Shown here in pieces: positions 1-7,903 of a stretch of 47,792 nt of DNA. The stretch is from assembly GCA_945861865.1 (NCBI GenBank), contig CAMAWN010000020.1, forward strand, positions 1-47,792. Reading direction: 5' to 3'. The translations under genes were made by a program, and so were the position numbers. Position 1 is the stretch's first letter; each line of letters opens with the position of its first letter. The notes below the pieces were generated by a model. It saw nothing but the letters and a program-made list of their open reading frames with translations, was not told the origin of the DNA and made no database searches. The stretch comes from Candidatus Kuenenia stuttgartensis. Lineage in GTDB: Bacteria; Planctomycetota; Planctomycetia; Planctomycetales; Planctomycetaceae.

Positions 1-73
1 AAATTCCGACGCAGTCAGGAACGGAAATGACCGAATCGGAAGGAAAGACAGTCATTCGGCCGTTGCGTGAAAA

Positions 74-102
74 CGAAAAAGGCCCGGAGTTTCCGGGCCT
101 TT
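74..102 (-). terminator. Rho-independent terminator of tRNA-Gln
   Basis: A perfect 9-bp stem (AGGCCCGGA / TCCGGGCCT) with a 3-nt loop is followed, on the minus strand, by a T-rich tail. It lies 34 nt downstream of the 3' end of the minus-strand tRNA-Gln and so reads as its terminator. Confidence 0.85.
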
Positions 103-135
103 CCACTACATGCCGCATGCTGCGCAAAAAGCCAG

Positions 136-206
136 TTACCCGACCAGGATTCGAACCTGGACAAACAGAACCAAAATCTGTTGTGCTACCGTTACACTAT
201 CGGGTA
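136..206 (-). tRNA. tRNA-Gln (anticodon UUG)
   Basis: The reverse complement folds into a complete cloverleaf. It has a perfect 7-bp acceptor stem (TACCCGA/TCGGGTA), a 5-bp anticodon stem ACAGA/TCTGT enclosing loop TTTTGGT (anticodon TTG, reading CAA), and a T arm CCAGG-TTCGAAT-CCTGG. The discriminator base is A. The 3' CCA is not encoded and would be added after transcription. The gene is followed directly by its own terminator, so it appears to be a single-gene transcription unit. Confidence 0.95.
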
Positions 207-282
207 CCGCAAGCGGGGCGGGAGTCTAGTGGAGCGCGCTGGTGCGACTCAAGAGGATCGGCGAGACGTCGGCAAACTCTCG

Positions 283-1611
283 TCACACGAATTGCGTGAT
301 GCCGGGCATCGCGGTCTTCGGCAGTTCGACCGGCGTCTTCCAACCGTCTGGGAACGTGGCCGGGACGAGCGACTCCTGCGAGTTGAGCATCATTTCCCAA
401 GTGATCTGCTTACCGGTGTAGGCGGCGGTGCGGCCCATGATGCCCATCAGCGTGCTCTTGGCCATGCGATCGCCGTTGTTGAGCGGCTTGCCGTCGCGGA
501 TCGACTTGAAGAACTCGTCGTGCTCGGTCTGGTACATGTTGTTGCCGGGGCCTTTGTATTTCCATTCGGTCTCGCCATTGATGACCGTGCCGCGCGGGCC
601 GAGCTGGCCGCTCCCCTTTGTGCCGAGGACATACAAGTTGTTCTCGTTGTGGCAGCCGGGAGTTTGTCGTTGAGCCAGGAAGCCGCGAGCGTCATTCGCC
701 CAGACGTAATTCACTTCGATGTGATCGAAGATGTTGCCCCCTTCTTGTGGGATCTGTCGGCCGCCGACGGCGGTACAGCTCACGGGCGGATTGTCTTGGA
801 AGACCCACGCTAGCCAATCGACCGTGTGGACGGCTTGTTCGACGAGTCCGTCGCCGGAGAGCCACGTGTAGTTGTACCAGTTGCGGACCATCCACTCTAA
901 ATCGCTGAGTCCCTCCGGCCGAGTGTTCGCAGGCGGCATCGGCTTCACCGGGCTGGTCAGGTAGGTGCCGAAGACGGCCTTCACTTCGCCGAGCGTGCCG
1001 TTTTGGATTTGCTCGAAGAAGGCTCGCTTGGCGTTGTCGTAGCGCCAGCAGAAGCCCGCGCAGACCGCGAGCTTCTTCTGTTTGCTGACCTCGACCGATT
1101 CCATGATCGACCGCACGCCGGGACCGTCGGTTGCCATTGGTTTCTCGGTGAAGATGTGCTTGCCGGCTTCGACCGCGTACTTGAAATGCACCGGACGGAA
1201 ACCAGGTGGACTGCACAGCAGCGCGACGTCGCACGAGTCGATCACCTTCTTGTAGGCATCCAGGCCGACGAACTGGTGATCTTCATCGACCTTGATTTTG
1301 GACTTGAGGGTGTCCATTCCCGACAGGTTCCGCAGGCTGTCGTTGAGCTTCTCGCCGAAGGCATCGCCCATCGCGACCAGTTCGACATTCGGGTCCGCCG
1401 ACAGCGCTTCGCGAGCCGCTCCCGAACCGCGACCGCCGCAGCCGACGAGGCCGATCTTCAACTTGTCGCTGCCAGCGGCGTAGGCTCGCGGAGCAATCGA
1501 CGCGATCACGGCCGGAATCGCGACAGCGGCGGCTCCCGCCTTCAGGAAGTCGCGGCGAGACGACGAGGTGGTGGAATCAGCAGTTTGCGGGGCGGAAGTG
1601 AGCAGAGTCAT
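283..1611 (-). CDS. Gfo/Idh/MocA family oxidoreductase, Tat-exported
   Basis: A 442-residue NAD(P)-dependent dehydrogenase-fold protein predicted to act outside the cytoplasm. It opens with a twin-arginine signal (SRRDFLK at 18-24, hydrophobic stretch 25-41, AYA cleavage site near 45). A Rossmann nucleotide loop follows (GLVGCGGRG, 54-62), then the family EKP motif (TEKPMATDG) that positions the catalytic lysine. The C-terminal half carries the usual beta-sheet substrate domain. Exported members of this family are very numerous in planctomycetes and generally lack known substrates; I cannot name one here. The start at 1611 has GGAG about 10 nt upstream. The frame stays open far upstream (to 3408), but that part is antisense to the DUF1501 gene. 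It is divergent from DUF1501 at 1819, a common planctomycete neighbourhood. Confidence 0.93.
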   Translation of the reverse strand: MTLLTSAPQTADSTTSSSRRDFLKAGAAAVAIPAVIASIAPRAYAAGSDKLKIGLVGCGGRGSGAAREALSADPNVELVAMGDAFGEKLNDSLRNLSGMDTLKSKIKVDEDHQFVGLDAYKKVIDSCDVALLCSPPGFRPVHFKYAVEAGKHIFTEKPMATDGPGVRSIMESVEVSKQKKLAVCAGFCWRYDNAKRAFFEQIQNGTLGEVKAVFGTYLTSPVKPMPPANTRPEGLSDLEWMVRNWYNYTWLSGDGLVEQAVHTVDWLAWVFQDNPPVSCTAVGGRQIPQEGGNIFDHIEVNYVWANDARGFLAQRQTPGCHNENNLYVLGTKGSGQLGPRGTVINGETEWKYKGPGNNMYQTEHDEFFKSIRDGKPLNNGDRMAKSTLMGIMGRTAAYTGKQITWEMMLNSQESLVPATFPDGWKTPVELPKTAMPGITQFV

Positions 1612-1774
1612 CGGGCAGGTCTCCACGAAACGCGGTGAGGTTGTTGCCAGGCGGGTTGAGCCGGGCTGAGATGCTATCAAAGGCGACCAATGACTTTCGA
1701 GCCAGCCGGTGTCACGACATCTGAGTTGCCGAACGCCGCTGAGCTTGCCGATAATGTTCTCGCCTGGAATATCA

Positions 1775-1799
1775 AATTTGAAATCTGATATTTCAAATT
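1775..1799. repeat. AT-rich perfect hairpin between divergent genes
   Basis: AATTTGAAAT and its exact reverse complement flank a 5-nt CTGAT loop. It sits in the 207-nt spacer between divergently transcribed genes, 20 nt before the DUF1501 start. It is markedly more AT-rich than its surroundings and lacks a T-run, so it is more likely an intergenic repeat or operator-like palindrome than a terminator. Confidence 0.6.
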
Positions 1800-1818
1800 C
1801 CGAATCGGCGAGGTTCTC

Positions 1819-3183
1819 ATGCTCGACCTGCTGTGTGATCCGCTGCGACTGCGACGAATGATGACTCGCCGAGACTCGCTTCGAGCCGGTTTTCTGGGAC
1901 TCGGCGGACTGACGCTCACCGAATTGCTCCGCTTGCGAGCCTCGGCTGCAACGAGTGGCCTCGCCGAGAACAAAGACACGGCGGTCATCCTGCTGTTCGT
2001 ACATGGCGGGCCGAGCCATCTCGAAACGTACGACATGAAGCCGAACGCACCGACGGACATTCGCGGGCCGTTCTCGCCGATCCCGACCATCGTCCCTGGC
2101 CTCGATGTCTGCGAACTGCTGCCGAGGCACGCTCAGATTGCCGACAAGTACACGATCATCCGCTCGGTCAGCCACGATCAGGCGAATCACTTCGAGGGAC
2201 ACGCGCGGTTCCTCAGCGGGTACGGCCAGATGAAGACTGGCACCAGTGAATCGCATTACCCGATGGTCGGCCCGGTCGTGAACCGCGTGCTGGAGAACAA
2301 GCATCGCGGGATGCCGGCGGCGGTCGCGATCAACGGCGTGTGCGTCAACGGGCCGGATTACAGCCCCGGCATCGCTCAGGGATATTGGAGTTCGCAGTAC
2401 CGGTTGCCAATCTGCAATTTCTCGCTGCGCGATGCCAGCCTGACGGTCGATTCGCGCAAGCTTGGTGACCGGCTGAGCCTGCAACGCTCGTTCGATTCGC
2501 TGCGTCGCGGACTCGATCAAGGTGGCTCGATGGACGCGCTCGACGCCTTCAACCGTCGAGCGATCGACATCCTCACGACCGGCAAGGCTCAGAAGGCGTT
2601 CGACATCTCGCAGGAAGACCCGAAGCTGCGCGACAAGTACGGCGACGACTACTTCGGCCGCGAGGTGTTGCTCGCGCGGCGGCTGGTGGAATCGGGAGTC
2701 AGCTTCGTTTCGATCCGAGTCCCCGGCAGCGGCCCGAACTCGAAAGCTCACGACTGGGACGACCACGCCGTCAATTGGGACATGCCGACCGCGATGGTGG
2801 CTCGTTCGCCGCGCTACGATCACGTCGTGACGACGCTGATCGAAGACCTGTTCGCTCGCGGACTCGACAAGAAAGTGCTTCTGATCGTCACCGGCGAGTT
2901 TGGTCGCACTCCGCGTCTCGAATTCAAAGACGGTCGCATCGGCCGTGACCACTACCCCGGAGCCATGTCGATCCTCGTCAGCGGCGGCAACATGCCGATG
3001 GGCCAAGTCCTCGGCCAAACCAACCGCTTCGGCGAACACCCCGTCGATCTGCAACACGACCCGCACGACATCCTGGCCACGATCTACAAACACCTCGGCA
3101 TCGACCACACCCAAGAATTCCTCGACCCGCAAGGCCGCCCGATCCCGCTGACACGCGGGACTCCGATTCGCGAGTTGATCTGA
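1819..3183 (+). CDS. DUF1501 domain protein, Tat-exported
   Basis: A 454-residue member of the DUF1501 family, an alkaline-phosphatase/sulfatase-superfamily fold greatly expanded in planctomycetes and of unproven substrate. A twin-arginine motif (TRRDSLRAGFLGLGG, 16-30) marks Tat export. Family landmarks include the FVHGGPSHLETYDMKP stretch near 66-81, which carries the conserved metal-site-like HGGPSH motif, SHDQANHFEGH near 130, and the C-terminal TGEFGRTP motif followed by GRDHYPG. The length is typical for the family. The start at 1819 has GAGG 8 nt upstream and gives the short pre-RR leader normal for the family; ATGs at 1858/1861 are alternatives. It is divergent from the oxidoreductase at 283-1611. 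In planctomycetes DUF1501 genes usually accompany DUF1553/DUF1549 cytochrome genes, which are absent here. Confidence 0.92.
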   Translation: MLDLLCDPLRLRRMMTRRDSLRAGFLGLGGLTLTELLRLRASAATSGLAENKDTAVILLFVHGGPSHLETYDMKPNAPTDIRGPFSPIPTIVPGLDVCELLPRHAQIADKYTIIRSVSHDQANHFEGHARFLSGYGQMKTGTSESHYPMVGPVVNRVLENKHRGMPAAVAINGVCVNGPDYSPGIAQGYWSSQYRLPICNFSLRDASLTVDSRKLGDRLSLQRSFDSLRRGLDQGGSMDALDAFNRRAIDILTTGKAQKAFDISQEDPKLRDKYGDDYFGREVLLARRLVESGVSFVSIRVPGSGPNSKAHDWDDHAVNWDMPTAMVARSPRYDHVVTTLIEDLFARGLDKKVLLIVTGEFGRTPRLEFKDGRIGRDHYPGAMSILVSGGNMPMGQVLGQTNRFGEHPVDLQHDPHDILATIYKHLGIDHTQEFLDPQGRPIPLTRGTPIRELI

Positions 3184-3199
3184 ACTTGAGGGCCAAATC

Positions 3200-3472
3200 A
3201 TGTCTTTGATTATTCTCGCGGAGGCAACACAGAAGGCCGACGGGCTCGCTGCTGACAAACTCTTTGGCATGATTCTTACTGCCGTGCTCGTCATCTTGCT
3301 GATTCCATTTTGCTTTGTGGTGCTGCGAAAGGCATTCAAAATCTCCGAAAAGCAGTTGCAGTTCCAGCAACGACAATGCGTGCATATGGACGCGACCGAA
3401 CGCCACATGGCCGTTGTTGACCAAACGCTGGCTCAAATCCTTGAGGAACTCAAACGCCGCCCGCTTTCATAA
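3200..3472 (+). CDS. small single-TM protein
   Basis: A 90-residue protein not recognised as any named family. A hydrophobic segment at about 23-43 (FGMILTAVLVILLIPFCFVV) should form one membrane helix. A basic, amphipathic, probably coiled tail follows (about 45-86, rich in Q, E, K). A good ribosome site (GAGGG, 7 nt before ATG) supports the start. It lies 16 nt after DUF1501 and 8 nt before the HicA-like gene, so it may be cotranscribed with either. The topology suggests a short inner-membrane protein with a cytoplasmic coiled tail; function unknown. Confidence 0.65.
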   Translation: MSLIILAEATQKADGLAADKLFGMILTAVLVILLIPFCFVVLRKAFKISEKQLQFQQRQCVHMDATERHMAVVDQTLAQILEELKRRPLS

Positions 3473-3480
3473 GTCTCACG

Positions 3481-3732
3481 ATGGCCAAACATCATCCGAA
3501 CAAGGAAGTCAGTGATGCCATCGAGCATGCTTTGTCGTTAGGTTGGCGGTTAGTTCCCGGTTCCGGGCATCGTTACGCCACGCTACTTTGTCCGCAGAAC
3601 GATCGCAGTGGATGTCGAGTTGGTGTGGCATCGACGCCTCAGAATTCAGGAAACCAAGCGCGGCGCATTCGGCATGACATTGAAAAGTGTCCGCATTGCA
3701 CCGAAAGCGAATCACGAGGAGACCAGCCATGA
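3481..3732 (+). CDS. HicA-like small protein, putative toxin-like member of a two-gene cassette
   Basis: An 83-residue protein resembling the HicA/YcfA double-stranded-RNA-binding fold in outline: an N-terminal helix (EVSDAIEHALSLGW), a strand with GSGHRY (His30 where HicA toxins place their catalytic His), a second strand, then a helix (GNQARRIRHDI). It differs from classical HicA by four cysteines (C37, C45, C70, C73) and a longer central loop. Its stop codon overlaps the next start (ATGA), so the two genes are translationally coupled. HicA proteins are mRNA interferases paired with HicB antitoxins; assignment here is by motif order only, and a non-toxic RNA-binding role is equally possible. 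Confidence 0.7.
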   Translation: MAKHHPNKEVSDAIEHALSLGWRLVPGSGHRYATLLCPQNDRSGCRVGVASTPQNSGNQARRIRHDIEKCPHCTESESRGDQP

Positions 3733-3977
3733 TTTGGCGATTCACGATTCGGCTCAAAGGCGTCGATGCTCTGAGCGATGATCAGATCGAAGCTCTGTTT
3801 GCCGCCGGCTGCACGGACGGTGTCCCAGCGAGTTCGTGCGGCGAGGCCTGGATCGACTTTGATCGCGACGCTCCGACCCTGGAACAGGCCATGCGTTCCG
3901 CCCTGCAAGACGTGAAACAAGCGGGATTGATCGTTGCGCGTGTGGAAGTCGAAGAAGAAGCATTCGCGGGAATCTGA
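3729..3977 (+). CDS. partner of HicA-like protein, putative antitoxin-like
   Basis: An 82-residue acidic protein with two beta strands (MIWRFTIRL; AWIDFDRD), a helix with TLEQAMRSALQDVKQAG, and a C-terminal strand. The strand followed by a 'TLEQAM.SAL.DV' helix recalls the half-RNase-H fold of HicB, but there is no recognisable DNA-binding domain. The start at 3729 overlaps the preceding stop by ATGA and has GAGGAG upstream; a longer start at 3687 would run through the neighbour and is rejected. The pair is followed after 61 nt by a nitroreductase. Calling it an antitoxin is inference from size, acidity and coupling. Confidence 0.7.
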   Translation: MIWRFTIRLKGVDALSDDQIEALFAAGCTDGVPASSCGEAWIDFDRDAPTLEQAMRSALQDVKQAGLIVARVEVEEEAFAGI

Positions 3978-4038
3978 ATGACTCCAGAGACTCGGCGCTT
4001 CCACAGCACATTTCTTTTGCCGCGAGAAAAAGTGACAC

Positions 4039-4704
4039 ATGTCGTCGAAGCCTGTCAGCAACGAAACATTGCTTCAACAATTGCGCTGGCGGTACGCCGT
4101 CAAGAAGTTTGATCCTGCTCAGAAGGTCTCGGTCGAGGACTGGCAGACGCTGGAGCAGGCGTTGGTGCTGACGCCGTCCTCGTTTGGGTTGCAACCGTGG
4201 CGGTTCGTGGTCATCACCGATCAAGCGACGAAGGACCAACTGGTGCCGATCTCGTGGGGGCAGCGACAGGTCGCCGAGGCTTCGCATGTCGTGGTCTTTG
4301 CGGTGCGCAAGCCGTTGACCGAGTCCGATGTGGACCGGCATCTCGTGCGGACCGCCGAGGTTCGCAGTGCCCCGGTCGAGTCGTTGGCCGGCTTCAAGAA
4401 GCTGCTGATGAAGTCGCTGGTCCCGCCGCCGGAGGGATTCGACATCCATCATTGGGCCGGGTTGCAAGCCTACATCGCTCTGGGAAATTTCATGACGTCG
4501 GCGGCGATGCTGGGCATTGATACCTGTCCGATGGAAGGGATCGTCCCAGAGAAGTACGACGAATTGCTCGGTCTGCCGAGCGAGGGTTACGGGACAGTGG
4601 TCGTCTGTGTGGCTGGCCATCGAGCGGCCGACGACAAGTACGCGGTTCTCCCCAAGGTCCGCTTTACCGCCGAGGATGTCGTGCGCCGAATCGATCCTCG
4701 CTGA
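4039..4704 (+). CDS. NAD(P)H-dependent nitroreductase family protein
   Basis: A 221-residue flavoenzyme of the NfsB-like nitroreductase family, which uses FMN and NAD(P)H to reduce nitro-aromatics, quinones or flavins in the cytoplasm. The N-terminal RYAVKKFDP segment (18-26) supplies an FMN phosphate-binding Arg/Lys. The PSSFGLQPWRF motif (46-56) matches the family's second flavin-contact region, and GIDTCPMEGI near 157-166 the C-terminal FMN loop. Length is close to E. coli NfsB (217). The start has only a weak GAGA upstream. It lies 61 nt after the HicA-like pair and may be an independent unit. The physiological substrate cannot be read from sequence. Confidence 0.9.
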   Translation: MSSKPVSNETLLQQLRWRYAVKKFDPAQKVSVEDWQTLEQALVLTPSSFGLQPWRFVVITDQATKDQLVPISWGQRQVAEASHVVVFAVRKPLTESDVDRHLVRTAEVRSAPVESLAGFKKLLMKSLVPPPEGFDIHHWAGLQAYIALGNFMTSAAMLGIDTCPMEGIVPEKYDELLGLPSEGYGTVVVCVAGHRAADDKYAVLPKVRFTAEDVVRRIDPR

Positions 4705-4914
4705 TCGACAAGAGGATTGACGGCCGTGTGAAGATTTGCCGCGAAATCCGCTCGGCGGGACTGCGCTTTGGGCTTTTTGCCAACTGGTCGAGCGTGACGC
4801 AGTTCCCGTCATTCTGCGATTACTGCCGCTCCGATTTGAGGAGGACGTGCCGCTCGGCATGAATTACGAAGGCAGGCAGTCCGGCCACTGGCCGGCTCGC
4901 GGGGGACTTGTCCA

Positions 4915-6081
4915 ATGACTTCATCGCCGCTTCCGGCGGATACGGCCCCTGCAACCTCGGACAACGGCTCCGTGAGTTCCGGTTTGTCAATTATGCGATT
5001 GTTGCCGCTGGCGGCAGTCGCGTTGCTGTCGGGATTGGGAGCCACAGTCTGGATGGCTCGCGCCGGAGAGGTCCGCCTGATCGGATTTCTCCGCGCCGAA
5101 CAATCGGTCGTGTACGCGCCGCATTATGGTCGCATTGAATCCGTGCAAGCTCGGTCGGGTGAGGCGGTCAAGCCACGACAAGCGCTGATCCACTTGACCG
5201 ATGAGTCGCTCGACCACGAGATCTCTGCGAAGTCGCGCGAAGTCGCGTCGCTGCAAGCGGCACTCGAACAGTGCCGAGCCAAGGCCGAAGTGCAGATGAG
5301 TCTGCAACGCAGAAGTGTGGACGAGAAATTGCTTCGCACGCGTTTGGAGTCGGCCAAGTTCCTGCGAGAACATTACGCCGCGAATTTCGAACACGTCTCG
5401 CTACGGAACATTGCCAAAGGGTCGAGCACCACTCGCTGGCTCGCGGCGACGCCGGATTTTCTCAGCCAACCCGAACGAATTTTTGACACAATTCCCGAGC
5501 CGGTCGTCACTCCGGACGCGATGCGATTCAGTGCGGTCATGCGGCAAGAATTGGCTCGCAATTTGGCCGAGGTCAACAAAGTTCAGTCCGAATTGTGTGA
5601 CCAACACATTGCCAAACTCGAGACGCTGCGAGAGAGCTTGCCAGAGATGATCCGCAAAGCGGCCGGCGTCGATGTCGCAGAAGCGAAGTTGGCACAAGCG
5701 AATGAACAGCTCGAATCTCTGAATCAGCAAAAGGCGGCGATGTCAGTCGCTTCGCCAGGGCATGGCATCGTCGGAGTGTACTCGAAGCACGTTGCCGATC
5801 CGGTGGGAGTCGGTGAGGCTCTGGTCACGATTCATGACCGCGAGCGGCCGTTCGTCGAAGTGGATGTTCCGTCGCGCGAAGTCATCAAGTTGCAAGTCGG
5901 CCAAACACTGCAACTGGATTTTGCCGGCGAGGATCGTACTGGCCGCGTGGAATTCATTTGCCCGCAAGCTCACAATCGCAACGGCGAAACCGATTCGTGG
6001 ATCACGGTTCGCGTCCGTCCCGCCGGCAAGTTGTGGCCGGAAGTCGCCATCGGCTCAGCCGTGGCCGTGCGGATGAAATAG
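4915..6081 (+). CDS. HlyD-type membrane fusion / efflux adaptor protein
   Basis: A 388-residue periplasmic adaptor. A single membrane anchor (about 28-47) is followed by a lipoyl-like half-motif (YAPHYGRIESVQARSGEAVKPRQ, 66-88). Two long helical arms follow (about 95-150 and 210-265) that would form a hairpin, then a second lipoyl half (ASPGHGIVG) and a beta-barrel. These proteins link inner-membrane ABC, MFS or RND pumps to an outer-membrane channel. No pump or TolC-like gene lies next to it: upstream is a nitroreductase and downstream a convergent small gene. GGGGAC lies about 8 nt before ATG. A 210-nt non-coding spacer precedes it. Confidence 0.85.
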   Translation: MTSSPLPADTAPATSDNGSVSSGLSIMRLLPLAAVALLSGLGATVWMARAGEVRLIGFLRAEQSVVYAPHYGRIESVQARSGEAVKPRQALIHLTDESLDHEISAKSREVASLQAALEQCRAKAEVQMSLQRRSVDEKLLRTRLESAKFLREHYAANFEHVSLRNIAKGSSTTRWLAATPDFLSQPERIFDTIPEPVVTPDAMRFSAVMRQELARNLAEVNKVQSELCDQHIAKLETLRESLPEMIRKAAGVDVAEAKLAQANEQLESLNQQKAAMSVASPGHGIVGVYSKHVADPVGVGEALVTIHDRERPFVEVDVPSREVIKLQVGQTLQLDFAGEDRTGRVEFICPQAHNRNGETDSWITVRVRPAGKLWPEVAIGSAVAVRMK

Positions 6082-6087
6082 TCTGCG

Positions 6088-6486
6088 CTACAATCGTTCC
6101 ACGACAGCAACTTCGTCGATCGAGATGGCATCAGACAGTTCGTGCCGCCCGCTGTCCGGTGAGGTCTCGCAAAGCAACCGCAGCTTGCCGTGGCGACTTT
6201 CCCGATTGTCGGGATAGCCCACCCAGGTTCGTCCATCGCGAGCGGTCACTCGCACGAGATGCGTTTCTTCAATGCCTGGCAAGCCCTCGCAGACGAGCAA
6301 TGGGAAACGACTCCAGGCCCAAGCCCACAATGTTCCCTGCGGATCGACTTGCCCTGCGAGGTTCGTCCAATCCTGTTCCGCCTGGAACAACTCTTTCCAC
6401 GGCGCCGCGAAACACCACGGCTTGAGAACGTCTTGCAGCCATTGCTGTCGAGAGCTGACCAGTTCTGCAAACGTCGGTGCCATCAT
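6088..6486 (-). CDS. conserved hypothetical protein
   Basis: A 132-residue soluble protein without a recognised named domain. It starts with an amphipathic helix (TFAELVSSRQQWLQDVLKPW) and then a Trp-rich block (TLWAWAWSRFPLLVCEGL). A beta-rich segment with TARDGRTWVGYPDNR follows, which reads like a small strand-turn-strand domain. The high density of tryptophans and ordinary codon use argue that it is real. The frame opens with two consecutive ATGs just after GAGG, so the exact start is uncertain by one codon. It is convergent with the HlyD gene (6-nt gap) and separated by a hairpin from the upstream minus-strand oxidoreductase. Confidence 0.75.
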   Translation of the reverse strand: MMAPTFAELVSSRQQWLQDVLKPWCFAAPWKELFQAEQDWTNLAGQVDPQGTLWAWAWSRFPLLVCEGLPGIEETHLVRVTARDGRTWVGYPDNRESRHGKLRLLCETSPDSGRHELSDAISIDEVAVVERL

Positions 6487-6518
6487 TCCTCATCGGTGGT
6501 GAATGCGTCGCAACGAAG

Positions 6519-6548
6519 AAGCCCGGCTTCTCGGAAGAAGCCGGGCTT
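6519..6548 (-). terminator. Hairpin terminator between two minus-strand genes
   Basis: An 11-bp perfect stem (AAGCCCGGCTT / AAGCCGGGCTT) with an 8-nt loop lies 24 nt beyond the stop of the Gfo/Idh/MocA gene at 6573. There is no long T-run, so termination strength is uncertain, but the GC-rich stem fits the genome's terminator style. Confidence 0.65.
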
Positions 6549-6572
6549 GTCGTCGTCGAGACAAATCGCGAA

Positions 6573-7772
6573 TTACTTCCGAACCAGCTTGTGTCGGAGC
6601 GGCAACCACGCACCGTTCTCCTGGCTGCTGGCGACGCATTGCTGAATGAAATACATCCCTTCGACACCGTCGTTCACGTTCGGATAGATCGTGTTGACCT
6701 TCTCCCAGGTGCCGCCGGTCGCGCGAGCGGCCATCGCGTCATACGCCGAGCGGTAAATGTTGGCGAATGCCTCGAAGAACGCTTCGGGATGGCCTGAGGG
6801 CAACCGGCATGCGGCCTTCCCCGCATCGTTCATGTACGGCGCGTTCGGGTCGCGGGTGTAGATCGCGTGTGGCTGGCCGTTGCGTCGCAAGGTGAGCACA
6901 TTCGGCTCTTCTTGCCGCCACTGAATCGCCCCCTTCGTGCCGTCGATTTCGATGAACAGGTCGTTCTCGCGGCCGTGAGAAATCTGACTCGCCGTGACGG
7001 TGCCGAGTCCTCCGTTCTCGAAGCGAACGACGGCATGGCCGTAGTCGTCGAGCTTCCGGCCCGGTTCGAAAACTTTCAAATTGCACGAGACGGACTCCGG
7101 CAACAGGCCAGTCATGTAGCGGCCAAGATTGTAGGCGTGCGTCGCGATGTCGCCGAAGCAACCCGCCGCTCCGGACTTGCCGGGATCTGTTCGCCACGCC
7201 GCTTGCTTTTGGTCGCTCGCTTCCAGTCGCGTGCGGAGCCAGCCTTGGATGTAGCACGAGCGAACGGCCTGAATCTCGCCCAGTTCGCCGGCGAGAATCA
7301 TCTGTCGAGCCATCCGCACGAGCGGGTAGCCGGTGTAGTTGTGCGAGACGGCGAAGACGGCTCCGGACTTCGCGACGATGTCGGCGAGTTGTTCGGCCTG
7401 AGCGAGATCGAACGTCATCGGCTTGTCGCAGATGACATTGAAACCTCCTTCGAGCGCGGTCTTGGCGATCGGGAAGTGCGTGTGATTCGGAGTCGCAATG
7501 GTGACGAAGTCGATCCGCTTGTCGGCGGGCAACTTGGATTCCTTGTCGACCAACTCCTCGATTGAGCCGTATGCGCGGTCGGGCTTGATGTCGTAGGCCG
7601 GAGCGGACGCTTTGGCCTTCTCCGCATTCGACGACAGTGCGCCGGCGACGAGTTCGGCGCGGTTGTCGAGGATCGCGGCGGTCGCGTGGACTCGGCCGAT
7701 GAACGCGCCTTGGCCGCCGCCGACCAGAGCCATCCGAAGTTTGCGATTGAGAGCGCCGTTTGTGGTTTCCAT
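6573..7772 (-). CDS. Gfo/Idh/MocA family oxidoreductase, cytoplasmic
   Basis: A 399-residue NAD(P)-dependent sugar-type dehydrogenase without a signal peptide. The N-terminal Rossmann loop reads ALVGGGQGAFIGRVH (about 14-28). The family EKP motif appears as CDKP, retaining the Lys and Pro. GDIATHAYNLGRYMTG contains the conserved catalytic-region His. The C-terminal GHPEAFFEAFANIY segment is typical of a planctomycete and Bacteroidetes subgroup acting on sugars or cyclitols. I chose the start at 7772 because AGGAG lies 8-9 nt upstream; the frame is open to 7874. A terminator hairpin follows at 6519-6548, so it is probably monocistronic. Substrate unknown. Confidence 0.92.
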   Translation of the reverse strand: METTNGALNRKLRMALVGGGQGAFIGRVHATAAILDNRAELVAGALSSNAEKAKASAPAYDIKPDRAYGSIEELVDKESKLPADKRIDFVTIATPNHTHFPIAKTALEGGFNVICDKPMTFDLAQAEQLADIVAKSGAVFAVSHNYTGYPLVRMARQMILAGELGEIQAVRSCYIQGWLRTRLEASDQKQAAWRTDPGKSGAAGCFGDIATHAYNLGRYMTGLLPESVSCNLKVFEPGRKLDDYGHAVVRFENGGLGTVTASQISHGRENDLFIEIDGTKGAIQWRQEEPNVLTLRRNGQPHAIYTRDPNAPYMNDAGKAACRLPSGHPEAFFEAFANIYRSAYDAMAARATGGTWEKVNTIYPNVNDGVEGMYFIQQCVASSQENGAWLPLRHKLVRK

Positions 7773-7903
7773 GTTGCCAATCTCCTGCGGAATTTCAGCG
7801 GGTCGAAGAATCGGCGGTCGATCGCCCGCCGGAATGCGCGGCGGAATTACACGCCTGCTGCCCGCAAAAATCAACGCGGTCAGGGGGCAATCTGTCCTGC
7901 GAG

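Noticed and set aside
1775..1799. Rho-independent terminator
   Set aside because: AT-rich hairpin without a T-run, located between divergent starts, where no transcript should end.
1612..3408. Very long minus-strand open frame continuous with the 283-1611 oxidoreductase
   Set aside because: It is antisense to the DUF1501 gene and encodes no domain; openness is a by-product of GC-rich codon usage on the other strand. The oxidoreductase start at 1611 has its own ribosome site and signal peptide.
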